DNA of 64,000 nt from positions 769,228,552 through 769,292,551 of the forward strand of contig CM060918.1 in the NCBI GenBank assembly GCA_030737875.1. The letters run 5' to 3'. The notes beneath the pieces were generated by a model. That model searched no databases and was not told the origin of the DNA. It was given only the letters and a program-made list of their open reading frames with translations. Position numbers and translations under genes: made by a program. The stretch comes from Allium sativum. Lineage: Eukaryota; Streptophyta; Magnoliopsida; Asparagales; Amaryllidaceae. Numbering within the stretch: the first letter of the stretch is position 1; every line of letters starts with the position of its first letter. This document shows positions 1 through 9,522 of the stretch, piece by piece.

Positions 1-850
1 TGCCATGGCATGCATATCATCATTAACATTCAACTTAATATCACTCCCCAGTATCTAAATATGTTGATTATTTATAACACCTAACATTACATAATGTTGC
101 TTACATTTTTAAGTTTGAATTTAATTTAGGAAAAGAATTAACAAGTATTCAATTCATCCATCAAAGCCAAAAACAATCATCATATTTAAATAAATATGTA
201 GACTGTTAAAACTGGATTTAAGGATTCCTTAAAATAGGACTTAATGCCAAATATTGAGTGAGGTTTCTCACCTAAATATATCTTGCTTTTTATTCCTTTT
301 AATCCTCTTCTCTACTGATGTGATTCGCCCTAAGGCTCTATCCTAGAAGTTATTGCCATCATCTTATTCTGTGTCTTATTTTTACTGAAGGGGAAAATAG
401 CCTGGTAGCCTTAAAATGTCATCTATTTATACAACCTATTAGCTAGAGTTACCTGGCTATGCATTGCCTAAATTACCCTACACTATTTTAGTTTCAAAAC
501 ACTCTTAAATCACCTACCCTAGTTTCTTTTTTATTGTTGAGAGAAAAAGAGGGAAAGTTAGTTACAAAATATATAAGTTGTTTCTTTGTTTCTGAAAAGA
601 TCCTTTTTACTTCCTATTTTTATCCCTTTGATCATGCCATTTGCATGTTTGTTTCATTACTTCACGTGTCAGAGAGGTTACGTGATTATATATTAGTTTT
701 TCTCTATTAGTATCTGCAAACTATGTCTTAATATAATCAGCCTATCTCCTTTATAAAATATGCAGCTTAGTAATTTGTCACCCTCAACTATGCAAACAAA
801 TGCATTTAGTTTTTCATGTACTATAAAACCTGTATACCCATTTAATCCTC

Positions 851-872
851 ATTATATATATATATATATATG
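851..872. repeat. (TA)n microsatellite
   Basis: Perfect TA dinucleotide run within AT-rich sequence. Confidence 0.9.
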
Positions 873-1277
873 TTACTTTTATTAAAACTTATATATATGT
901 TTTAAAGCCAAGGTTCTCAGGTTTATTTTATTAATATTACGTAAGTATATTTTTAGGAAGCATATCCTAGGCCAATACCCTTTTTATACAAGACATTGGT
1001 TGTTGCATATATATACTAACATAAATATACTCTTGTATATTAGTTAGTACCCAGTATGTAGATTTAAAATATCGCAATGATCCTCCCTAATATATTGTTT
1101 ATACAAAAAAATTGTTTTTACACTTCTCTTAAACCTATGTTTTCACTTTCAATATCTTTATATACTTCATTTTCAGAACCTAACATAAATGTGCTTAGCA
1201 TGCACATGCACACCCAAGTAACAACATTCGTTTACCTAAACCCTTTTCTAGAGTGTTTACCTACTATACTATTCATA

Positions 1278-1280
<3 letters not shown>

Positions 1281-1311
<31 letters not shown>
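1281..1311. repeat. (TA)n microsatellite
   Basis: Perfect TA run just inside the proposed E0 LTR end. A short open frame running through it is a by-product of the repeat. Confidence 0.9.
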
Positions 1312-1313
<2 letters not shown>

Positions 1314-3766
1314 AGGGTTATTACATACACCCCTCCTTTTAGGAACTGTGTCCCAAAATTTTTCCATATTTAACTTAAGCATCTTTCAAAATAAACCAGT
1401 CTCATAGCTGATTTAAACCCCTTTCCCAAGCCACCTTTCTGGCTTGTTTACATTTATATTTCACGCATATTATTTAAAAAAAGATAACATACATTATCAC
1501 GCATATTTTTTGTGACAACAATCAACTTAAGCATTCAATCTTTAATGGAAACAATTTCATATAACAAATAATTTCTGGGTAATTAATTTTCAGGTTCAAC
1601 ATTTTTTCTATTCAGATTGCTCATATCTCATGTTTTAAACTCGACATATATATTTACGCAAACATCAGTCAAGCACAGCTATTTATATATATTTCAATTC
1701 AAGAGAGATGTACTTACAATTATCTTTATCCAATTTTTTTTCAAACACATACATTTCTAACTTGATTATAACAAAGCTTAACGGTATATACTTACAGATG
1801 TTAGGCCTCCTTTTATATTAATGATCACTTGAAGCTTAGATAAACTAAGTTCGTAAAGTCAAATAAGTATGCTTCACTCTATTCCCCTACATATATGAAT
1901 AGGTTAAACTTAAATATATAACACTGAATTTCTATAATAAGCAACCATCCGTTGATTCCAAAGAAACAAAAAGTTTTCTTGCATCCATCACACATAAAAA
2001 TCCTTCTATTCATTGGTGAAATTTACTTTAGTTTTTTTTCCAGTGAATGTAAACATTTCCATTGAATCATTCTATTCAAACTTGTGGCATATTTATATTT
2101 ATATAAGCACCAAACTATAGCTTATACTCCAAATTATTACATAGATACACAAAATCATGCCATCATCATTTTTTCCCCTTACTTCAGAAAATCATTATAC
2201 ACTAAAACTCAGGTATATAGATTTTTCCTTACTTCAATAAAATACTTAGTTTAAGATTGCTTCATACCAAAGTTAATGGTGAAAATATTTAACATTCCCA
2301 GACATTGCATTCTAGTGTTAATGACCAAAACGTTTTTTTTTCAGCATCATATCCTAATGTTGATAATTCAGCAATTATATCTAAGTGTAATAGATTACTA
2401 GATAAACTTATCAAACAAGGTTAATTTTAATCAATATCTTAAAAACTTCAAACTGCCCAATCACTTAAACAGTTTGATTCCCTTATTTTCTTTTAAGCAA
2501 ATTTTCCAGTGCTCTCTTTCTTATTATACTAGAAAATTAATACAAACCAATAAAACATACTTTCCCTAAAATTTTCATGCTTCTTGGTAAGGGAATTGTA
2601 GTTTGTCCATTTTCAGATCTTGCATAAGCCAACATTCAACATCACCCTTTTTATACCCACTTTTTAACTAAGTCCAGGTTGTGTATTCATTTGATTTTTC
2701 TAATGTTTATATCTCAGATTTACTTGTACATATATCAGATATTTTTTTTGGATGGTCTGATATTTACTTCACATTTAAATCCAAATTGATTTTAGCATTT
2801 TATATTATGGGTATTTAGGATTCCTTAGCTTTATTTATGAGATTAATATTCAAGTATACTAGCATATTAAACTATTCAGCATATTTTTAATTACATAATC
2901 AACCTTCTTATTTACAATACAAGCATATCCAAACCATCTTTTAACAATTACGTATAATTCAACATCTTATTGAAAATACATCTGGACTTCAAAATATAAA
3001 GAGCTTTATTCTATGCTATAATGTCATTTTAATTACATACATGTGTTTGTTCATATTCAACAGAAACAAAGCCCCTCTGCTCCCTTTTATTTTCCCTAAA
3101 TATTAAGTCAACCATGATATTTACATGGGTTCATGTATTCTTAAAACATAGCTTGTAACCAATATGATGACATATACTTTATTCACATAGTCACACTGTC
3201 TCAAAGGTACTTTTTACACAAAATTTTAAAGCATATTTTTAGCCATGCACTTTTTCCAAGTTTCATCCAATCACATCAATACATACATAAAAAAGATCCA
3301 TGGCATCTTCTCATTTGATTTAAGAAACTTAGATTTTACTTTTAAACTTAAATCACTTTTAGCTTCCAAGTATCCTGATAGTAATTCTATATAATTTGAA
3401 GCAATTTCTTTTTTCATAGCAATGACCAGGATATTTCACAAAGTTTAAGCAAATACACTCATATAAATAAATTATACAGCGCTTCAACAATTTTTAAAAT
3501 TCATATTTAAACATAATTTTCTCAAATATCCCCAAAAGTTAATTAATTATATCTCACTGCCTAGAGAATCACCCTATAACACTATATAGCAGGCTCATAC
3601 ATACTTCCATTATTTTATTTTATTTTAGAAGCTAGACACTTCCTTTTTATAAATATGCCTTCTCTTTAACAAATTTAATTCAAATAGATAATTATTCAGG
3701 TATTTATTAAGGACTTGATCCATGCATCCAAATAACCCAAGGTATACTTCACTGGTACACACAACA

Positions 3767-3811
3767 CACACAAACGCGCGCGCGCACATACACATATATA
3801 TGTGTGTGTGT
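3767..3811. repeat. Compound CA/CG/TA/TG simple repeat
   Basis: A run of CA units passes through CGCGCGCG into TATATA and GTGTGTG, making a near-palindromic alternating purine-pyrimidine tract that could adopt Z-DNA or a cruciform. Confidence 0.85.
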
Positions 3812-4179
3812 TAATAATGTATACCTTTAAACTGGATGTTACTTTATCATTCAAGAGCTAGATATCTTTTATCGTGTATGTCTTTCCTTTAGCAAATTAA
3901 ATACGAGCACACAATTATTCAGAAATTATCAAAGACTTAATCTGTGCATCCAACATTTCAAGTATATCAAAATATTTAATCTAGTTTTTTAATTGAAAGT
4001 TTACACATATTAATCATTAACTTATGTTAAAACAAATTTTTCTAACATATTTCAAATTGCTACTTCGAACAAGTAACACATTTAGTCAAACAATCAAAAA
4101 TCTATGCAGTTTTAAATCAACTATCTACTAATTAATACTAAAATTTAATTATGTTTTAGCTGTATATTTTATTAACACA

Positions 4180-4191
4180 GCTCTGATACCA
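4180..4191 (-). other. Primer-binding site of retroelement E0 (tRNA-Met initiator)
   Basis: The plus strand reads gctctgatacca; the minus strand is TGGTATCAGAGC, the standard plant initiator tRNA-Met complement used by LTR elements. It lies two bases from TGAGAGAACCCC at 4194, taken as the LTR terminus. Confidence 0.8.
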
Positions 4192-4193
4192 AC

Positions 4194-4603
4194 TGAGAGA
4201 ACCCCAAAAATTTCAATAATTTTTCTGTTTATTTGATTATAAATTACAACAATCATGGGTCCTCTACTCAAGGGTTATCCTCCTCGAACCCTTCAATTCC
4301 AGGATCAATCATCACCAATATAGAAATATTAGTATAACTCAAATTTTAACTTGTATATAAGAAGATATACAAGTCCACTTTTACTTAAATCAGAGTTAAA
4401 GTAAACAGCAAAAGACCTTTGATTAATTACAAATAATTAATCACTACACAACATAAAAAAGAATAATTAACTTGTTTTCCTTTTATAAAATAACTCTCTT
4501 AAAATAGAAACTTAATAATATTCTGTTTATTAAGTTGTGTAGGTTTGTAGCATCTCTGTTGTGATCCAAAATTATCTCGCAAGCCTGTTAGAATTCATTC
4601 AAG

Positions 4604-4645
<42 letters not shown>
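4194..4645 (-). mobile_element. LTR of E0, first fragment, with (TA)n tract
   Basis: The LTR starts TGAGAGAACCCC next to the primer site. It runs to a (TA)n tract at about 4607-4645 where the pararetrovirus begins. It appears to resume at 13971 and again after 44774. No gene is visible. Confidence 0.5.
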
Positions 4646-4649
<4 letters not shown>

Positions 4650-4865
4650 TATATGAAATCCAGTTCTTCAAAGAAATAAGATTTGGTCATTTCATGTAAT
4701 GGTATGTCTAGTATATCTAGCGTTTCTACTAGATATGCTATAGTACCAATTAAATATAAAGTCATATCTATAAATAGTTCTAAGATATTAGTAATAATAT
4801 GTAGAATAGAGTAATTATATGTTTTCTTTAGAGGCATTTAGTAATAGCATTCAGGTGAATAGTAT
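4646..4865. repeat. Left copy of the 220-bp terminal direct repeat of the pararetrovirus
   Basis: Matches 13751-13970 base for base by eye, with an offset of 9105. The copies part company at both edges: CC versus the TA run on one side, and TTGT versus the TA run on the other. It carries a second, 3'-altered copy of the p71 frame (4604-4837), whose end runs into the TA repeat. Confidence 0.93.
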
Positions 4866-5182
4866 TTGTAAATGAATAGTAATAATGCATATGTGTGCTG
4901 TAGAATTATGCTATAGATACCAATAAATTTTTATTGTGGAGTACTTGTTTTTATTTTCTGTCTGCTTATGTAGAATAATACTATATTGATTGTGTAATCT
5001 AGTAATTTTTCGAAATAATACTCTTTTTTTTTTTTTTTTTTTTTTTTACCTTAGTGGCAGCTTGTAGGTTAAACCCAAGGGTGCACTAAGTGGATGTCTA
5101 AACCGGGAATTAGGAACTCCTTCTTTTCTCAGAGTCTTCTAATTTTTGGTTTAGGCTCCTGAAATTTTTTCTGTCCTAGCAT
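4866..5182 (-). other. Viral leader between p118 and p71, with a poly(A) tract and hairpin
   Basis: Non-coding on the transcript strand. It holds a run of about 25 A residues (plus-strand T run, about 5023-5047). Just upstream of it on the transcript is a short inverted repeat: plus-strand CCTTAGTGG at about 5050 pairs with CACTAAGTGG at about 5083-5092. Confidence 0.6.
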
Positions 5183-5539
5183 TTATAGATCATGATACAG
5201 ATCCATATCAAAATCATAATCATAATCTGTGGATCTGTTTCTTTCTTCTTGTTGTTCTATAAGATTTGTCCATTCTCGATGAAACGAATCTAAAAATCTT
5301 TGACTTAAAATTATATTTTTGTTTTGTGTTCTATTAAGATAATGAAAAATATCTACTTCATTTAGTACTTTTAGTAGGTTTAAGCAAGAGTCTGTTAAAT
5401 CTACGAGTTCAGTTGTATATTTGCTTTTAAATATGTTTGCAATAGTGTACTGGTCTTTCTCTGTTAAGTCTGTATTTTTTAAGACGAAAATTATTTTTGT
5501 AAGAAATTCTTCTTCTAAATGGTTTTGTAAAAACTCCAT
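5183..5539 (-). CDS. p118, unrecognised first large ORF of the viral leader
   Basis: A 118-residue ORF starting at 5539. I do not recognise it. It is rich in Leu, Asn, Glu and Asp with no signal peptide or membrane segment, and ends in a very acidic Tyr/Asp tail (DYDYDFDMDLYHDL). It lies just downstream of the large leader hairpin (5590-5898), where shunted ribosomes would land. A six-codon ORF (start near 5590) precedes it. It reads through without a stop in an otherwise AT-rich leader, which argues for a real protein. It could be a lineage-specific accessory factor such as a silencing suppressor or host-interaction protein, but nothing in the sequence proves that. Confidence 0.55.
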   Translation of the reverse strand: MEFLQNHLEEEFLTKIIFVLKNTDLTEKDQYTIANIFKSKYTTELVDLTDSCLNLLKVLNEVDIFHYLNRTQNKNIILSQRFLDSFHREWTNLIEQQEERNRSTDYDYDFDMDLYHDL

Positions 5540-5589
5540 TAGTAAATTCGTAATTTTGCTTTGATGATTTAATTTGAACAGGAAGACAT

Positions 5590-5898
5590 GAATCAGAGAA
5601 TACTAAGTAAAGCGGGTACTATGACGGTATTCTAACATGGATTAGTGTTTATTAAAACTTTCAGGATACTCTTAGTATAGCAAATTCTCACCTTTTCACT
5701 CTAAGAACGACTTCCCCTAAACGGCTAACGTCCTCATGACTAATGCCTTAAAAAGGGTACTTAGTTCCTTAAACAAGCTTACGTCTTTTGAAATTTGTTA
5801 TAAAGAATAATCCTGAACATAATAAATAAAACACTTAAGCATGTAAATATTTAAGATAAAGATCGTACCGAGGCCGCTTTACTTTTCTTCTTTGATCC
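5590..5898 (-). promoter_or_regulatory. Large leader stem-loop, candidate ribosome-shunt structure
   Basis: On the transcript the 5' arm GGATCA...AGTAAAGCGG (about 5898-5873) pairs with the 3' arm CCGCTTTACT...TGATTC (about 5617-5590). Inner helices follow: TCAGGAT (5661-5667) with ATCCTGA (5810-5816), the TTAGTGTTT region (5642-5650) with AAACACTTA (about 5829-5837), and 5671-5687 with 5791-5808 allowing G-U pairs. The sORF at 5912-5965 stops 13 nt before the stem, the arrangement known for shunting in Caulimoviridae. Pairing was judged by eye, not folded. Confidence 0.65.
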
Positions 5899-5911
5899 AC
5901 GCCTTATATGT

Positions 5912-5965
5912 TTAGTTCATGTTTCCAGAGAACGCCATTAAAAGATATATGAACAGAGATTGCAT
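5912..5965 (-). CDS. Leader sORF (17 codons) just upstream of the hairpin
   Basis: ATG at 5965 and TAA at 5914-5912, encoding 17 residues. It is the first AUG after the predicted transcript start. Its stop codon lies 13 nt from the base of the leader stem. In known pararetroviruses a short ORF in this place promotes shunting past the stem; here its role is inferred from position, and its peptide is probably unimportant. Confidence 0.5.
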   Translation of the reverse strand: MQSLFIYLLMAFSGNMN

Positions 5966-5973
5966 AAGAAATT

Positions 5974-5979
5974 TTTATT
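5974..5979 (-). terminator. AATAAA polyadenylation signal of the pararetroviral transcript
   Basis: AATAAA on the minus strand, about 65-75 nt past the TATA box and so roughly 45 nt past the expected start site. A poly(A) signal just downstream of the cap site, bypassed on the first passage, is standard for terminally redundant pararetroviral RNA. Confidence 0.6.
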
Positions 5980-6043
5980 TCACTCTTAATGCTTACAACT
6001 ATTTTTACAAACTTCGATGATCCTTCTTACAAGATATGGGTGC

Positions 6044-6051
6044 TTTTTATA
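6044..6051 (-). promoter_or_regulatory. TATA box of the full-length pararetroviral transcript
   Basis: The minus strand reads GGCTATAAAAAGC, a strong plant TATA box in the intergenic region after the transactivator ORF. A start near 6010-6020 would place the poly(A) signal, sORF, hairpin and p118 in the expected pararetroviral order. Confidence 0.7.
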
Positions 6052-6304
6052 GCCATATGCACCCGGTTACACACATAAAATAAACACACAGCTGTCTATA
6101 TACAGCTAATAATATTACAGCATACATTTCCACTACTAATTTTTTATTCTACCATGTGTGCTCGTGGGTAATATTATATCTTAAAGTATCTTCCCACTAT
6201 GAAGCTTCGTGGAGAATAATATGGAATGCCTTTCCACGTATGTCCTTTGTTTAGGTAGATCAATTAGTGCTTGTCACATTATAGCTGTCCACCAATTAGT
6301 TCTG
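6052..6304 (-). promoter_or_regulatory. Upstream promoter region of the pararetrovirus
   Basis: Non-coding, between the stop of the transactivator ORF and the TATA box. It should hold the enhancer part of the promoter. It contains repeated CCACGTA/CCACTAT-like words and a CCACGAAGCTTC-type segment, but I assign no named factor site. Confidence 0.4.
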
Positions 6305-7768
6305 TCACATTATGTCGGGGATTTCTTTTTTCATTTCTATCTCTTTGCTGCTTGTAGATCCATTGTCTTCTGGAAGTTTTGTTTGTAGTTTTTTGTAGAT
6401 ATTTATGGTGTTGGGCCTGGGATGAAAGATGTCAAAAGGCCTATATTCTGGGCCAAATTCTTCTATTTGTCTTGATATGTATATCTTTGTTACTTGTGAT
6501 TCTGCATATAGCTTGAAATTTGTTTTGTCTGTGTTCTCCCAATTTAGGTTTCTTCCTATTATGTAGGCACGGTACCTTTCATAATGTTGTTGTTCATTCA
6601 TTTTTGGTGTAGACTTATCTGTTAGCTCTGTATGTTCTTCCCAAATCGGAAAATCTAAATCAAAGTTTTCTGCTTTGATTTTGATTATATGTCTTGATGG
6701 GTCTATTATGTCATTTCCATAATGAGGAGGGACTGTTGTAATCCCAAGATGTAGTTCTGTATCAAGAATCTCTGTGAAATAATCTGTGATTGAATTGAGC
6801 GGTTCTTGCAAATCTGTCTGATGCCATCCATTTAGGTATAGTTCTTTGATGAATCCGTAGTTCAGTAAAGTGGCAGGATCTAGAGTGAATTTGTTGTGTA
6901 CTAGATATTTGTATTGTGAGAGTCTCAGGCTTATAAGAGGCATGGATGCAATTATTGTGCACCTGCAATCTGTGGAAAAATCTTTACAATCTGTAAATTG
7001 TTTTGTACATGGGATATTTTGGTTTTTTATTATTTCCCATGTAATCTTAAACCCAGGGATTTTCTGTGTAGAGATCTTTGTCAATAATGAATAGATTTCT
7101 TTGTATGTGGTGGCATTTTGCTCTTTTGTGGTCTGTAGGAAATGTATTTCTCTGTTGAAGGTTTCAGGAAAACAGATTGTCTTGTTTTTTGTTTGTGTTG
7201 GAGTAATCTGTGGAATACGACCAAGCTGGACCATTTTTCCCTTTTGTACTTCTTTGGCTGTTATTGTTGCAAATGATGTCTTGGGCCTCAGGCTCAATTC
7301 TGTAGGGGTTAAGTCTTCTTCTTTTATGTTTACTCCTGAAGCTATAATTTGTAATTGTTTGATGCTATCTGAGACTATGTAGTCTTTTCCAAGCTGTTTT
7401 TCTATAGCTTCCTTTGTTGTCTCATAATCGTAATAACCTTTGAAAATTGGTATCCCATACTTGGGGAGTTGTTCAAGTTCTTTTAGTCTTGGTATCATTT
7501 CTTCCCAAGAGATATATATACCTGCACTTGGTCCATTAAACAGGCCATAATGTGTGAATTTCTTTTTCTCTTTGTTTGTGAACATGTCAACAAGAGTGTA
7601 TAAGATACTGAGTTTTCTACTGTTGTCTGCTCCTGTTGTGGATAAGTTCCATATGTTGTCGCATATAGACTGTTGTTCTTCAGTTAGATGGACATTTGTG
7701 TTGAATCTGTTTTGTTTGTATGTCTTCAGAAATAACCCGCTATTTGTCATTGGTTTTGTGTGAGACAT
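6305..7768 (-). CDS. Transactivator/viroplasmin-like protein (TAV family)
   Basis: 487 residues. The N-terminal part has the caulimovirid ORF VI signature related to the RNase H1 N-terminal fold: GLFNGPSAGIYISWEE at residues 75-90, then a GIPIFKGY turn. In the family this protein forms inclusion bodies and lets ribosomes reinitiate on polycistronic RNA. A Cys cluster (CTKQFTDCKDFSTDCRC) lies near residue 260. The ORF begins 20 nt after the reverse transcriptase stop and is last on the transcript. A dedicated transactivator fits the tightly overlapped upstream ORFs, which would need reinitiation. It is intact. The C-terminal half is not recognisable to me, so the family call rests on the N-terminal motif and position. 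Confidence 0.72.
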   Translation of the reverse strand: MSHTKPMTNSGLFLKTYKQNRFNTNVHLTEEQQSICDNIWNLSTTGADNSRKLSILYTLVDMFTNKEKKKFTHYGLFNGPSAGIYISWEEMIPRLKELEQLPKYGIPIFKGYYDYETTKEAIEKQLGKDYIVSDSIKQLQIIASGVNIKEEDLTPTELSLRPKTSFATITAKEVQKGKMVQLGRIPQITPTQTKNKTICFPETFNREIHFLQTTKEQNATTYKEIYSLLTKISTQKIPGFKITWEIIKNQNIPCTKQFTDCKDFSTDCRCTIIASMPLISLRLSQYKYLVHNKFTLDPATLLNYGFIKELYLNGWHQTDLQEPLNSITDYFTEILDTELHLGITTVPPHYGNDIIDPSRHIIKIKAENFDLDFPIWEEHTELTDKSTPKMNEQQHYERYRAYIIGRNLNWENTDKTNFKLYAESQVTKIYISRQIEEFGPEYRPFDIFHPRPNTINIYKKLQTKLPEDNGSTSSKEIEMKKEIPDIM

Positions 7769-7788
7769 TTTTGTTTCGTCTTCCCTGT

Positions 7789-9522
7789 TTAAGAATCACA
7801 ATCTTCAAGAATATCAATAAACAGTCTTGATAATTTATCTGGTAGTATGTTTAAGTTACCTTTGATATGTTCCCAAATGATTTGGGCACCACAATTTAAG
7901 ACTGCATTTTTGAACTTTAACCATCTGTTATTTATAATGCTTTTTTCTTTTTTATTATTTGCATATTTTACTATGGATTCACAGTCTGTTCTGATTGTTA
8001 TTACCTTTTGTGATATTATGAAAAGCCTGAATGATTCTAAAATATATATTATTGCTAGTATTTCATAGTCTAATGAAGTCATATAACCCTTTTCTTTATA
8101 TGTTCCTGAAGTGTATCTACAAATTTTTTCAGTAGATTTAGGGTCTGTTTTGTGTTTTTTACTTAATAATATTCCTCCCCATCCTAAGGAGGAGCCGTCG
8201 GTTTCTATGATTAAATAGTCAGTGGATAAAGGTAAGGTTAATGGTTTTAGATTTTTTGCTAGTTCTTTTACCTTTTGGATTTGTTTTATGTCTTCATTAT
8301 TAAATTCTCTTTTGCCTTTGGGACTTGCTTTATTATATAAAGGTCCAGTGTATTTGGATAAATTTTGTATGAATGGTCTAGCATAATTTATTAATCCTAA
8401 AAATGACTGTAATTGTTTTAAATTTTCTATTTTATCGGGAAATTCTAATATTTTCCTGGATATATGTGGTTGTAATTCTATTTGTCCTTTTCCTATTTTT
8501 ACTCCTAGGAAATCAATTGTATTTTTAAATAATTCAATCTTTCTTTTAGAAATTATTAGTCCATGGGTTTCAAAAAGTTTAAATACTGTATATAAATGTG
8601 AAATGTGTTCTTTTTTTGTTTTTGAAAAAACTAGTATATCATCTATATATACGCATGTAAATTTACTACAATGTCTAAAGATATTATCCATTTTTCTTTG
8701 GAATATTTGTGGAGCATTTTTTAGTCCAAATGGCATGACGAGCCATTCATAATGTCCTTCTGAACAAGTGAAGGCTGTCCAAGGTATTGATTCTGGATGC
8801 ATTTTTATTTGCCAAAATCCTGATTTTAAATCAAACTTGGAATACCAATAGTTATTCTGTATTTTGTTGATTAGTACATCTTTATTTGGAATGCAGTATC
8901 CGTCTTCATTTGTATTGTCATTTAATCTTGTGTAGTCCATAACCATCCTACTTTGACCTCTTTTTCTTTCAGATTCCTTTTGTACTATAAAAGCTGATGT
9001 TCTATGTCTAGAATCCGTCTTTCTTATAATTCCTAATTCGTTTAAAATGTCTATGTGCATTTTGAATTCTTCCATCATCCAGTTATCATATTTGGGTGAT
9101 CTAGTTTTGATTGTAATATCTGGATTAATTATATCTAGTTTACAATAAATAGAATCTTTTTCCCAATATTTTAGTGGTTTTTCTCCAATGATTTCTAATT
9201 TTTCAAGTTTGCTAATAATTTGGTTTATGTCGTCAGTACTTAGTAAAATTTTACTTAATTTGTTTGGGTTTATTAAATCTAGAGTAAGTTCTAAGCTTTC
9301 AAATTCATCATATTTTATTTCTTCATTTTCTGCATTAGTATTTGTTAGTTCGTTTTCTTTTATTAGTAAATTGCATTGTCCTGGTACTGGGCAATTGCAT
9401 TTTTTTTGTCTATTATCTTTGTTATTTCCACTATGCTTTTCTATTGCATATTCTGATAGTATTGGGGTTAATGTAGTCTTTTTTGAAATTTGTAAATAAT
9501 CTTTGTTAAATGAAAAAGTCCA
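7789..9522 (-). CDS. Reverse transcriptase and RNase H region of the polymerase
   Basis: The frame is open from 9522 to 7789 (577 codons), but its first ATG is at 9078, inside the domain lead-in, so it must be joined to the upstream protease frame. From the open-frame start: a Cys-rich linker CNCPVPGQC near residues 42-50, a conserved reverse transcriptase lead-in, WYSKFDLKSGFWQI, the catalytic YIDDIL with its Asp pair at 294-295, then RNase H with ETDGSSLGW, an acidic Glu in SLDYEI, RTDCES and a final PDKLSR. All catalytic acids are present. The enzyme copies pregenomic RNA into DNA in the cytoplasm. It overlaps the protease frame by 55 nt in another frame, with no ATG near the junction, best explained by a one-base indel in a short homopolymer. 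Confidence 0.9.
   Translation of the reverse strand, partial: WTFSFNKDYLQISKKTTLTPILSEYAIEKHSGNNKDNRQKKCNCPVPGQCNLLIKENELTNTNAENEEIKYDEFESLELTLDLINPNKLSKILLSTDDINQIISKLEKLEIIGEKPLKYWEKDSIYCKLDIINPDITIKTRSPKYDNWMMEEFKMHIDILNELGIIRKTDSRHRTSAFIVQKESERKRGQSRMVMDYTRLNDNTNEDGYCIPNKDVLINKIQNNYWYSKFDLKSGFWQIKMHPESIPWTAFTCSEGHYEWLVMPFGLKNAPQIFQRKMDNIFRHCSKFTCVYIDDILVFSKTKKEHISHLYTVFKLFETHGLIISKRKIELFKNTIDFLGVKIGKGQIELQPHISRKILEFPDKIENLKQLQSFLGLINYARPFIQNLSKYTGPLYNKASPKGKREFNNEDIKQIQKVKELAKNLKPLTLPLSTDYLIIETDGSSLGWGGILLSKKHKTDPKSTEKICRYTSGTYKEKGYMTSLDYEILAIIYILESFRLFIISQKVITIRTDCESIVKYANNKKEKSIINNRWLKFKNAVLNCGAQIIWEHIKGNLNILPDKLSRLFIDILEDCDS

Larger units (their letters stand above)
1..1325 (-). mobile_element. 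End of a large LTR of retroelement E0 (3' LTR on minus strand, partial)
   Basis: No coding region is visible. The stretch ends at 1325 in GGGTTATTACA, followed at once by the pyrimidine run TACACCCCTCCTTTT. Read on the minus strand this is a purine-rich polypurine tract followed by an LTR starting TGTAATAACCC. Positions 1 to about 820 match 45515-46347 in the same orientation, as expected if both belong to two LTR copies of one element. The window edge cuts the left side. The LTR boundary is an inference from its terminal signals. Confidence 0.5.
1326..4193 (-). mobile_element. Non-coding internal region of retroelement E0
   Basis: This 2.87-kb stretch lies between a polypurine-tract-like run (1326-1340, on the minus strand) and a tRNA-Met primer-binding site (4180-4191), so it is the internal part of an LTR element read on the minus strand. 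It has no open frame of useful length and no gag, protease, reverse transcriptase or integrase motif that I can see. It is either a non-autonomous element or too decayed to read. A CA/CG/TG simple repeat lies at about 3767-3811. Confidence 0.5.

Noticed and set aside
4604..4837. Second copy of p71 in the left terminal repeat as a separate gene
   Set aside because: Its start is the terminal redundancy and its end is the TA repeat, so it is a truncated duplicate, not a further gene.
6870..7382. Plus-strand open frames inside the viral transactivator and polymerase genes
   Set aside because: They are antisense shadows of well-supported minus-strand viral ORFs and show no protein features.
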